Below are positions 9,324 to 16,245 of a DNA stretch of 64,000 bases, piece after piece. Source of the DNA: VRUE01 sp963727465 (lineage in GTDB: Bacteria; Actinomycetota; Thermoleophilia; Solirubrobacterales; 70-9). Each line of letters starts with the position of its first letter. The stretch's first letter is position 1. The notes under the pieces are model-generated. The model did no database searches. It was not told the origin of the DNA and was given only the letters and a program-made list of their open reading frames with translations. Location of the stretch: the NCBI GenBank assembly GCA_963727465.1, contig CAVSGL010000012.1:124001-188000 (forward strand), given 5' to 3'. The translations under genes and the position numbers were made by a program.

Positions 9324-9329
9324 TACACT
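9324..9329 (+). promoter_or_regulatory. -10 box of proB, leaderless spacing
   Basis: TACACT ends 7 nt before the proB ATG, so transcription would start at or next to the A of the start codon. No ribosome binding site fits in the gap. Confidence 0.55.
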
Positions 9330-9336
9330 TGCCGCA

Positions 9337-10440
9337 ATGACCCTGGTCGTGAAGCTCGGCTCCTCGATCGTCGCCGCCGACGACGGCGAGCTGCGCGTCG
9401 ACGTGCTCGACTCGGTCTGCGCGCAGGTGGCCGAGCTGGAGCAGGGGGGAGAGCGGGTGGCGATGGTCACCTCCGGCGCGATCGCCCGCGGGATGCGGCT
9501 GATGGAGCTGCCGGTGCGCCCGCGGGCGATGGACGAGCTGCAGGCCGCCTCGGCGATCGGTCAGGGCGACCTCTTCCGCGCCTACCAGTCGCGGCTGGCG
9601 GCGGGCGGGACCCGTTCGGCCCAGGTGCTGCTGACGGCGGCCGACATCGCCGCCCGCACGAACTACCTCAACGCCCGCCAGACGCTGCGGCGGCTGATCG
9701 AGTGGGGGGTGGTGCCGGTCGTCAACGAGAACGACACGACGGCGACCGACGAGATCACCTTCGGCGACAACGACTTCCTCGCCGCCCAGGTCGCGATCCT
9801 GCTCGAGGCGCGGCTGCTCGTCCTGCTCTCCGACGTCGACGGGCTGCACCGCAGCGACCCGCGCCTCGACCCGGGGGCGGAGCTGATCGAGACCGTCGAG
9901 GACTTCGGCGCGCTGGAGGCGATGGAGATCGGCGACCGCACCTCGGCCTTCGGCTCCGGCGGCATGCGCAGCAAGGTCGCGGCGGCCGAGATGGCGGCCG
10001 AGTCGGGCACCCCGGCGACGATCTGCAACGGGACGAAGGCCGGGACGCTGCTCGCCGCCGCTCGAAGTGAGCCGGTCGGCACCCGGTTCGCTGCTCAGGC
10101 CGGCAAGGCATCGAGCTTCAAGCTGTGGCTCAAATACGCCAAGCCGGCGAAGGGGCAGATCGAGGTGGACGAGGGCGCCGCCATGGTTCTGCGCGAGCGC
10201 GGCTCCAGCCTGCTGCCGGTCGGGATCACCAACGTGCACGGCAGCTTTGCCATGGGAGACGCAGTCGAAGTCATCCGCGACGGGCAGCTCATCGGCAAGG
10301 GCATTGCCGAGTGTTCCTCGGTGGACCTCGAGCGGGTGAAGGGCATGGCGACCAATGAGTTCAGCGCTGATCTCATCGAAACCCTTGGAGAGCGCCCGAT
10401 GAAAGAGGCGATCCACCGGGATCGGTTCGTGCTGCTTTGA
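9337..10440 (+). CDS. proB: Glutamate 5-kinase
   Basis: The 367-residue product starts with VVKLGSSIVA, the phosphate-binding start of the amino-acid kinase fold, and contains VPVVNENDTTATDEITFGDND (split here as VVNENDTTATDEI and FGDND), the glutamate-binding loop. Residues from about 275 form a PUA domain (KPAKGQIEVDEGAAMVLRERG onwards in short), as in full-length bacterial ProB. It phosphorylates L-glutamate in the first step of proline synthesis and is the usual site of proline feedback. The stop overlaps the first base pairs of palindrome E2, and proA follows. Confidence 0.95.
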   Translation: MTLVVKLGSSIVAADDGELRVDVLDSVCAQVAELEQGGERVAMVTSGAIARGMRLMELPVRPRAMDELQAASAIGQGDLFRAYQSRLAAGGTRSAQVLLTAADIAARTNYLNARQTLRRLIEWGVVPVVNENDTTATDEITFGDNDFLAAQVAILLEARLLVLLSDVDGLHRSDPRLDPGAELIETVEDFGALEAMEIGDRTSAFGSGGMRSKVAAAEMAAESGTPATICNGTKAGTLLAAARSEPVGTRFAAQAGKASSFKLWLKYAKPAKGQIEVDEGAAMVLRERGSSLLPVGITNVHGSFAMGDAVEVIRDGQLIGKGIAECSSVDLERVKGMATNEFSADLIETLGERPMKEAIHRDRFVLL

Positions 10441-10512
10441 GGGCCGGGTGCCCCTCCCAAAACACTCCAGCGAGGCTCCCGCCGAGCGTTTTGGGAGGGG
10501 CACCCGGCCCTC
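10439..10512 (+). repeat. Palindromic element E2 (25-bp perfect arms) between proB and proA
   Basis: Arms 10439-10463 and 10488-10512 are perfect inverted copies around a 24-nt loop. The central 50 nt (10451-10500) are identical, in the opposite orientation, to 30464-30513 in element E3 upstream of hrcA. Outside that core the arms differ between the copies by 3-nt and 1-nt changes that are largely mirrored on both sides. The element starts inside the proB stop codon and is followed directly by the proA promoter. Confidence 0.9.
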
Positions 10513-10517
10513 ACGGC

Positions 10518-10523
10518 TACCCT
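10518..10523 (+). promoter_or_regulatory. -10 box of proA, leaderless spacing
   Basis: TACCCT lies 8 nt before the proA ATG. The same string CTACCCTTAG with similar spacing precedes yqeY (35250-35259). Transcription would begin within a base or two of the start codon. Confidence 0.5.
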
Positions 10524-10531
10524 TAGCGATC

Positions 10532-11798
10532 ATGGCAACCACGACCGCCAGCGTCGCCGAAAGCTGTGCCGCGGCACAGCGGGCAGCGAGAGAGCTTGGC
10601 AGCGCCTCGACCGAGTCGCGGGACACCGCGCTCGCGGCGATCGCGCGGCTGCTCGGCGAGCGGAGCGGCGACGTGCTCGAGGCGAACGCCGCCGACCTGG
10701 CCGACGAGCGGGCTGAGAGCCTGACGCCGGCGCTGCGCGACCGGCTGGCCCTGAGCGAGCAGCGGATCGCGGCGATGGCCGAGGGCGTGCGCGCCGTCGC
10801 GGCGCTTGCCGACCCGGTCGGCGAGGAGCTCGAGCACAAGGCGCTCGCCAGCGGCCTCGACCTGCGCAAGGTCCGGGTGCCGCTCGGGGTCGTCGCCGTC
10901 GTCTACGAGGCGCGCCCGAACGTGACGATCGACTGCGCGGCGCTGACGATCAAGAGCGGCAACGCGATCGTCCTGCGCGGCTCCCACTACGCCGAGCGCA
11001 CCAACGGGGCGCTGGCGGCGATCGTGCGCGAGGCGCTCGCCGAGGGCGGGCTGCCCGAGGACGCCGCGGTACTGCTCGCCGGCGGCGGTCGACGAGGACC
11101 TGGGCGAGCTGGCGACGCAGGAGGACACGGTCGACCTGCTGATCCCGCGCGGCGGCGAGGGGCTGAAGAACGCGCTGAAGGCGGTCGCGACCGTGCCGGT
11201 GATCTACGCGGCGGCGGGCAACTGCCACGTCTACGTGCACGCCGACGCCGACCTGGAGATCGCACGGCGGATCGTCGTCAACGCGAAGACCCAGCGGCCG
11301 GGCGTCTGCAACGCGGCCGAGACGCTGCTGGTCGATGCCGCCGTGGCCGATGACTTCCTTCCCGGCGCCCTGGCCGAGCTGCGCGAGGCCGGCGTCGAGC
11401 TGGTCGGCGACGAGCGGGTGCGGGCCGCCGCCGGCGGGGCCGAGGTCGGCGCCGCGAGCGAGGACGACTGGGCCTCCGAGTACCTCGACCTGAAGTTGGC
11501 CGTCGCGGTCGTCGACTCGCTCGAGGCGGCGATCGAGCACGTCAATCGCTATGGCACGCGCCACTCGGAGGCGATCGTCAGCCGCTCGCCCGAGGCCTCG
11601 GAGCGCTTCACGGCGGGCGTCGACGCGGCCGTCGTCTACACCAACGCCTCGACCCGCTTCACCGATGGCTTCGAGTTCGGCATGGGGGCGGAGATCGGCA
11701 ACTCGACGCAGAAGCTGCACGCCCGCGGGCCGATCGGGCTGCGCGAGCTGACCACCTACAAGTACGTCGTCCGCGGCGACGGCCAGGTGCGTGAGTAG
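10532..11798 (+). CDS. proA: Glutamate-5-semialdehyde dehydrogenase, one +1 frame interruption
   Basis: Two overlapping frames join into a full ProA of about 420 residues, which reduces glutamyl phosphate to the semialdehyde in proline synthesis. The first frame (from ATG 10532) carries VPLGVVAVVYEARPNVTIDC and runs to LLAGG. One extra G near 11097 (GGCGGCGGTCGACG) shifts the frame. The second frame resumes with GELATQEDTVDLLIPRGGEG and holds the catalytic cysteine in QRPGVCNAAETLLVD and the C-terminal GPIGLRELTTYKYVVRG. Both halves are well conserved, so a sequencing indel is the simplest reading. Its end overlaps nadD by 8 bp. Confidence 0.88.
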
Positions 11799-12417
11799 CG
11801 CGCCCGCGGCCGAAAGCGCGGGCCCCGCGATCGGCGTCCTCGGCTCGGCCTTCAACCCGCCGCACCTCGGCCATCTGGCGCTCGCCCAGGAGGCGCTCTG
11901 GCAGCTCGACCTCGACGAAGTCGTGCTCGTGCCGACCGGCGAGGCGCCGCACAAGCGCATCCACGACGACCCAGGGCGGGAGCTGCGGTTGGCGATGACC
12001 AGGCTCGCCGCCGCCGACGATTCGCGCTTCACGGTCTCCACCCTGGAGGTCGAGCGCGAGGGACCGTCCTACACGTATGAGACCTTGGAGCTGCTTGCAC
12101 GCGAGAAGGGAGAACCCGATCTGGTGTTCGTGATGGGGGCGGACGCAGCCGTCGGGTTCGAGAGCTGGCGCGAGCCGGAGCGCGTCGCTGGGCTGGCGCG
12201 TCTGGCGGTGGCGCGGCGAGCCGGCGTCTCCGACGCCGACGTCGCCTCGACCATGCGCAGCGTCGGCGCCGGCGAGCGCGTGACGATGCTGGAGATGCCG
12301 CAGTTCGGCGTCTCATCCTCGGCGGTGCGCGAGCGGGCAGCGGCCGGGCGGCCGCTGCGCTACCTGGTGCCGGAGGCGGTCGCCCGCTTCATCGAGGAGA
12401 AGGGGATCTACCGGTGA
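11791..12417 (+). CDS. nadD: Nicotinate-nucleotide adenylyltransferase
   Basis: A 208-residue NadD, which adenylates nicotinate mononucleotide in NAD synthesis. IGVLGSAFNPPHLGHLALAQ contains the nucleotidyltransferase HxGH motif (HLGH), and the C-terminal VSSSAVRERAAAGRPLRYLV contains the second conserved substrate motif of the family (SSTxIR-like, here SSSAVR). GTG 11791 overlaps the proA stop by 8 bp and the 3' end overlaps rsfS by 4 bp. The proBA-nadD-rsfS order is common in bacteria and suggests one transcript. Confidence 0.94.
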   Translation: MSSAPAAESAGPAIGVLGSAFNPPHLGHLALAQEALWQLDLDEVVLVPTGEAPHKRIHDDPGRELRLAMTRLAAADDSRFTVSTLEVEREGPSYTYETLELLAREKGEPDLVFVMGADAAVGFESWREPERVAGLARLAVARRAGVSDADVASTMRSVGAGERVTMLEMPQFGVSSSAVRERAAAGRPLRYLVPEAVARFIEEKGIYR

Positions 12418-12828
12418 GCGCGGAGCGGCAGGGCGGTCGAGCCCGAGACGCTCGCACGACGCCTGGCCGAGCTGGCGGATTCGAAAGGGGCGACCGAGAT
12501 CGTCGTCCTCGACATGCGCGGGCTCGCCGCGTACACCGATTTCCTCACGGTCTGCACGGCGCGCAACGAGCGCCAGGCGCGGGCGATCGTCGACGAGGTG
12601 AAGCTGCGGCTCAAGCAGGAGCACGGGCTGCTCCCCGGCGGGGTCGAGGGGGAGGGGGCGGCCGGCTGGATCGTGCTCGACTACCTCGACGCGGTGCTGC
12701 ACGTGTTCACCGCCGAGGAACGCCAGCGCTACCAGCTCGAGGAGCTCTGGCACGAGGCGCCGCGGGCCGATCTGGACCTTTCCGAAGATGGCGTCCGAGG
12801 GCACCTCTACGGTGCCGCGCATGGGTAG
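12414..12828 (+). CDS. rsfS: Ribosomal silencing factor RsfS, frame interrupted once near the start
   Basis: RsfS binds L14 and blocks subunit joining in slow growth. The conserved body (VVLDMRGLAAYTDFLTVCTA, then AAGWIVLDYLDAVLHVFTAE) is in the frame ending at 12828, but that frame has no start codon before ATG 12514, which would remove about 35 conserved residues. Beginning at GTG 12414 (overlapping the nadD stop) and removing one G at about 12434-12436 gives MSAERQGVEPETLARRLAEL joined to the body. A single-base insertion is therefore inferred, in the same GGCGGTCGA context as the proA shift. Confidence 0.82.
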
Positions 12829-13519
12829 CTTCAAGCGGGCGCTATTCGGCTACCGCCGCGACGAAGTCGATTCCGCGCTACAGGCGCGCGACGAGGCGAT
12901 CGCCGCGGTTGAGGGGCACGCCTCGCAGGCGGAAGCCGAGCTGGCGTCGCTGTCGGGGATGGTGATCGAACGCGAGCGCGAGATCCGCAGCCTGAGCGAG
13001 CGCCTGGACGACGCGAACGAACGGCACGAACGCAGCATCGCCTCGCTGCGGTCGGTCTCCGAGCGACTGGAGGAGATTCAGGCGCAGGCCCGCGGGCAGG
13101 CGACCAGGATCCGGATGAAGGCGCTGCGCGAGGCGGTCGAGGTGAGCCGCCGGACCCACGACCTCGCCGAGGCCCAGGAGGGCGCGGCGAACGGGGACGG
13201 CGGCGAGGCGCCGAGCGCCGAGGCGGCGCTGGGGCAGCTCTTCGAGGGCCTGATCAAACTCGAGATCGGCCCGCTGGGCGACTTCTCGCAGCTGGTCGGC
13301 TTCGAGGACGCCGTCGGCCGGCTCGGCGCCTCCGAGATCTCGGTCGAGCGCTTCTCCGAGGGCCGCGCGACGGTCTCGATGCAGTTCGACGAGCCGGTCG
13401 AGCTGCTGCGCGAGCTGGAAGAGAACGCCCCCTTCGACTTCAACATCCGCCGCACCGCCGACGAGCGCCTGATCCTCGACGTCGACGACGACCAGGACGC
13501 CGAGCAGAACGCCGCGTAG
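12821..13519 (+). CDS. DivIVA-like coiled-coil protein
   Basis: From ATG 12821 the product has 232 residues. The N-terminus MGSFKRALFGYRRDEVDSAL resembles the DivIVA/Wag31 membrane-targeting start. A long heptad-rich coiled coil follows to about residue 125. The C-terminal 80 residues form a different acidic alpha/beta region ending in DDDQDAEQNAA. It is not a canonical Wag31, and the C-terminal domain is not one I recognise; a role in polar growth or secretion scaffolding is inference. An upstream ATG at 12788 is possible but lies inside rsfS. The gene overlaps rsfS by 8 bp. Confidence 0.65.
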   Translation: MGSFKRALFGYRRDEVDSALQARDEAIAAVEGHASQAEAELASLSGMVIEREREIRSLSERLDDANERHERSIASLRSVSERLEEIQAQARGQATRIRMKALREAVEVSRRTHDLAEAQEGAANGDGGEAPSAEAALGQLFEGLIKLEIGPLGDFSQLVGFEDAVGRLGASEISVERFSEGRATVSMQFDEPVELLRELEENAPFDFNIRRTADERLILDVDDDQDAEQNAA

Positions 13520-13540
13520 GGCTGTCGCGCCGGTCAGCAC

Positions 13541-13567
13541 GGCAAAGGCCACCGTCTCTCCTTTGCC
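13541..13567 (+). terminator. Stem-loop after the DivIVA-like gene
   Basis: GGCAAAGG (13541-13548) pairs with CCTTTGCC (13560-13567) across an 11-nt loop, 22 bp after the stop. No T-tract follows, so termination is only a possibility. Confidence 0.35.
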
Positions 13568-13607
13568 CACTGGACGTTTGACGTATTGACTGTCATCTCT
13601 CTGTCTG

Positions 13608-13621
13608 CGAACGTACGTTCG
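13608..13621 (+). promoter_or_regulatory. LexA/SOS-type operator before the nuclease gene
   Basis: CGAACGTACGTTCG is a perfect 14-bp palindrome and fits the Gram-positive LexA box consensus GAAC-N4-GTTC. It lies immediately 5' of, and shares its last base with, the GTG start of the PD-(D/E)XK nuclease frame. LexA binding here would block the promoter or the start of transcription, so induction by DNA damage is inferred. Confidence 0.65.
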
Positions 13622-14316
13622 TGGAGGAACACAACCCCAATCGCAAGGGCAACGTCGCCGAGTTGGCGATCGCCACCGAGGCTGCCAACTTGGGGCTGTC
13701 GGTGCTCAAACCGCTGACCGAGCACGAGGCCTACGATCTGGCCTTCGATCTCGGGGATAGGATCTGGCGGATCCAGTGCAAGTGGGCAACGCTCAAGAGC
13801 GAGGTGGTCCACGTTCGCGTCACTCGCTGCCGGACCGGCAGCCGAGGATATGTCCGGACCACCTATAGAACCGGTGAGCTCGATGCCGTCGCGGCTTATT
13901 GTCAGCAGCTGCATCGGTGCTATCTGCTCCCCGCGGATATGGTCATCGGTCGCCACTCGGTCCAGTTGCGGACGGGGCCGGCGCGAAACAAGCAGCGAGC
14001 CGCGATAAACTTCGCTGCCGATTACGAGCTTGGGGCTGTAGCTCAGCTGGAAGAGCGTCTGGCCGGCAGCCAGAAGGCCGAGGGTTCGAGTCCCTCCAGC
14101 TCCACTTCCGAGCCCGGCCGCGATTCCGGAATCGTCTTTCCCGATCGCGACAGCTTTGCCGACCTCGAGGGGACGGTCGGCATGGATGAGTTCTACGCCA
14201 AGCTCGCCCAATATGTCCGGCGTGCTGAGGCTGGCGAGGATGTTCACATCACCCGATGGGGTAGACCTGTCGCCAAGCTTGGCCCTCCGGAGTTGGTGTC
14301 GCTGCCGCGGTCCTAA
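13621..14316 (+). CDS. PD-(D/E)XK nuclease of the group-I-intron-endonuclease type; frame reads through a tRNA gene
   Basis: Residues 1-135 resemble the PDDEXK_5 nucleases: KGNVAELAIATEA supplies E14, EAYDLAF supplies D39 and RIQCKW supplies Q52-x-K54 of the active site. No stop ends this domain. The frame continues through the complete tRNA-Ala gene (translating GAVAQLEERLAGSQKAEGSS, an artefact of tRNA sequence) and into a Phd-antitoxin-like tail, giving 231 codons. The biological 3' end of the nuclease is therefore uncertain; tRNA processing would cut such an mRNA. The GTG 13621 start abuts the LexA-type box and leaves no room for a ribosome binding site. Confidence 0.6.
   Translation: MEEHNPNRKGNVAELAIATEAANLGLSVLKPLTEHEAYDLAFDLGDRIWRIQCKWATLKSEVVHVRVTRCRTGSRGYVRTTYRTGELDAVAAYCQQLHRCYLLPADMVIGRHSVQLRTGPARNKQRAAINFAADYELGAVAQLEERLAGSQKAEGSSPSSSTSEPGRDSGIVFPDRDSFADLEGTVGMDEFYAKLAQYVRRAEAGEDVHITRWGRPVAKLGPPELVSLPRS
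14032..14104 (+). tRNA. tRNA-Ala (anticodon GGC)
   Basis: The 73-nt gene folds as a full cloverleaf. The acceptor GGGGCTG pairs with CAGCTCC including the G3-T70 wobble that marks alanine tRNAs. The D arm is GCTC/GAGC, the anticodon stem TCTGG/CCAGA with loop CCGGCAG (anticodon GGC), and the T arm GAGGG/CCCTC with loop TTCGAGT. The discriminator base is A and CCA is not encoded. Position 33 is C rather than the nearly universal T, and C32-G38 could add a sixth pair to the anticodon stem. It lies inside an open reading frame. Confidence 0.93.
14182..14316 (+). pseudogene. Phd/YefM-type antitoxin remnant
   Basis: The segment FYAKLAQYVRRAEAGEDVHI followed by TRWGRPVAKLGPPE matches the core of Phd/YefM antitoxins (typical pattern LRRVEAGEEVxITxxGRPVARL). 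Only about 44 residues are present, the N-terminal strand is shortened and no toxin gene follows: the next gene is on the opposite strand and overlaps its stop. It begins 78 bp downstream of the tRNA in the same frame as the nuclease, so it is either a degraded antitoxin or the 3' part of a composite frame. Confidence 0.55.
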
Positions 14317-15488
14317 CGGCCTTCGAGTGATCCCACAAAGTCCTTCAGCCGCCGTTCATATAGCTGCGGATCGACGTTCCAGGACTGCGTGTGGCCGGCC
14401 TCGGGGGCGCGGTAGAAGGTGACCCAGCGGGGGAGGGCGGCGGCGAAGGCTTCGCTGGTCGCGATCGGGACGACTTCGTCGTCGTCGCCGTGGAAGAGCA
14501 GGATCGGCAGGTGGAAGTCCTCCGTGTGCTGGAGCGCGTCGAGGCTGTCCCAGTCGGCGTCGATGCGGGCGCCGATCGTCCAGATGACCGGCAGCGCGGC
14601 GAAGCCGGGGAGATCCATCCGTTCGGCGTTGAATTCGAGGATGCGCCTCCAGTCGAGCGCCGGCGCGTCGAGGACGAGACCGCTGACGCGCCCCGCCAGC
14701 CGCGACTTCTGCATGAACTGCGCGACGAGCGCGCCGCCCATCGAGTAGCCGGCGAGCAGCAGGCGCCGGGCGCCGTGGGCGAGCGCGTAGCGCGCCGCCG
14801 CCTCCAGGTCGCGCCACTCGGTCAGGCCCATGTGGTGGAACCCGTCGGGGCTCGCCGGGGCGCCCTGGTCCTCGCGATAGGCGATCAGCATCGCCGGCAG
14901 GCCGGCCCGGTGCAGCGTCGGCAGCAGGCGCAGGCCGACCTGCGGGGTCCCGTTGATCCCGTGCACGACGATCGCCCAGGTGTCGCTGCGCCCCGGCACC
15001 AGCCAGGCCGGCATCGGCCCGAGCTCGTCTGGAACGTCGACGCGCTCGGTCGGCAGGCCGAGCGCCTGTCGCGGGTCGCCGGAGAACACGTCCGATTCGA
15101 TCCCGATGTCCATTTCCGGGACGAGGTAGCCGCGCACGTCGCGCAGGCGCCGCGTCACCGTGTCCTCGCTCTCGCCGACGATCGCGCCGATGACCGCGTG
15201 TCCACCGATCCACTCGAGTCCGTAGACCCCGCGCCGCTCGCTCTCTTCGTTGCGGCTCAGCACGATCCGTCCCGGCGTCAGCGCTTCGACCCGCGCCTTC
15301 CGGTCCGGATTCGAGTGGTTCGGCACGAGCACGTCGTCGGAGAAGTGCCAGGAGATCGCCGCACCCACCGCCAGGAGCACGACCAGGGCGATCCCGGCAG
15401 CGGCCAGCCAGCGCCAGCGGCGCCGGCGCCAGGCGACTTCTCCCGCTTCCTCCACGGCCGCCACCTTACTCAGCTCAAATTCGTTCAT
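14313..15488 (-). CDS. Membrane-anchored alpha/beta hydrolase
   Basis: Starting at ATG 15488 (MNEFELSK) the product has 391 residues. A single transmembrane segment near residues 33-53 (WLAAAGIALVVLLAVGAAIS) suggests an N-terminal anchor with the rest outside the membrane. The hydrolase fold shows the oxyanion region VVHGINGTP, the nucleophile elbow GYSMGG (serine), an acid in FHGDDDEV and the histidine in APEAGHTQSW, completing the Ser-Asp-His triad. The substrate is unknown; serine aminopeptidase/lipase-like families are the nearest. It is convergent with the island frame and divergent from the SpoIIM-like gene. Confidence 0.82.
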   Translation of the reverse strand: MNEFELSKVAAVEEAGEVAWRRRRWRWLAAAGIALVVLLAVGAAISWHFSDDVLVPNHSNPDRKARVEALTPGRIVLSRNEESERRGVYGLEWIGGHAVIGAIVGESEDTVTRRLRDVRGYLVPEMDIGIESDVFSGDPRQALGLPTERVDVPDELGPMPAWLVPGRSDTWAIVVHGINGTPQVGLRLLPTLHRAGLPAMLIAYREDQGAPASPDGFHHMGLTEWRDLEAAARYALAHGARRLLLAGYSMGGALVAQFMQKSRLAGRVSGLVLDAPALDWRRILEFNAERMDLPGFAALPVIWTIGARIDADWDSLDALQHTEDFHLPILLFHGDDDEVVPIATSEAFAAALPRWVTFYRAPEAGHTQSWNVDPQLYERRLKDFVGSLEGR

Positions 15489-15509
15489 CCGGCTGCCGAT
15501 GATTGAGCG

Positions 15510-16217
15510 ATGAACGCCGCGAACCAGCACGTCTTCTCGCATGGCCTGCGCGATACGCGGGCGACCGTCGAGGCGTGGAACGCACACCCCTGGGCGGTCC
15601 TGCGCGGCTGGCTGGCGCTGAGCCTGGCGATCGCGCTGACGCTCCTCGCCGCGGTCTGGGTGGTCGCCGGCCTGCTCACCCCGGACATCACGCCGATCCA
15701 TCTGCCGGGCCTGACCGAACCCCAGGACCCCGGCGACATGCTGCCGATCCTCTACCGCAACTCGCTCGTCCTCGCCCTGCACGCGACCGCCTGCGTCGCC
15801 GGCTTCATCGCCGGCGCCTCGATGCCGATCGCCGCCGCCCAGCGCACCGGCATCTCGCGCTGGATCCACGTCAAGGCGGGCCAGTTCGCGATCCTCTTCG
15901 TCGCCGCGGTGACGATCTTCTCGCTATCCACCCAGGCCCTGTACCTGGGCTTCCAGGGAGCGACGATCGCCTACCAGCTGCACATCTCCCACGCGACCCT
16001 GATCCTCAGCGTCATGCCCCACGCGATCCCCGAGCTGAGCGCGCTCTTCCTGCCGCTCGCCGCCTGGCTGATCGCCAGCCGCCGCGGCGAGTGGAACCAG
16101 CTGCTCGCGGCCACGTTGATCACGGTCGCGCTCGCGGTCCCGACCCTCGTCGCCGCGGCGGCGATCGAGGTTTACGTCTGGCCCCACATCCTCGAGGCCG
16201 TCTCTCCGGTCGTGTAG
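15510..16217 (+). CDS. Stage II sporulation protein M (SpoIIM)-like membrane protein
   Basis: A 235-residue polytopic protein with about five predicted helices. SHATLILSVMPHAIPELSAL contains the HxIPEL motif typical of the SpoIIM/DUF95 family, and NSLVLALHATACVAGFIAGA matches the preceding conserved helix. In Bacillus SpoIIM is part of the DMP machinery, but in non-sporulating actinobacteria the role of these proteins is not established, and nothing here suggests sporulation. It starts 21 bp from the divergent hydrolase gene and is followed by leuS. Confidence 0.75.
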   Translation: MNAANQHVFSHGLRDTRATVEAWNAHPWAVLRGWLALSLAIALTLLAAVWVVAGLLTPDITPIHLPGLTEPQDPGDMLPILYRNSLVLALHATACVAGFIAGASMPIAAAQRTGISRWIHVKAGQFAILFVAAVTIFSLSTQALYLGFQGATIAYQLHISHATLILSVMPHAIPELSALFLPLAAWLIASRRGEWNQLLAATLITVALAVPTLVAAAAIEVYVWPHILEAVSPVV

Positions 16218-16231
16218 GCGGCGCTCATCCG

Positions 16232-16237
16232 TAAGAT
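16232..16237 (+). promoter_or_regulatory. -10 box of leuS, near-leaderless spacing
   Basis: TAAGAT lies 8 nt before the leuS ATG; the short gap CGCCGCCG offers no ribosome binding site. Confidence 0.5.
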
Positions 16238-16245
16238 CGCCGCCG

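Noticed and set aside
13577..13588. Shared 12-mer TTTGACGTATTG at 13577 and 21802, as a common promoter
   Set aside because: Neither copy has a suitable -10 box at 16-18 nt, and in the second case it runs into the start codon; chance similarity is likely.
13899..14189. A frame translating GCSSAGRASGRQPEGRGFES across the tRNA
   Set aside because: This peptide is the well-known artefact of translating a tRNA gene.
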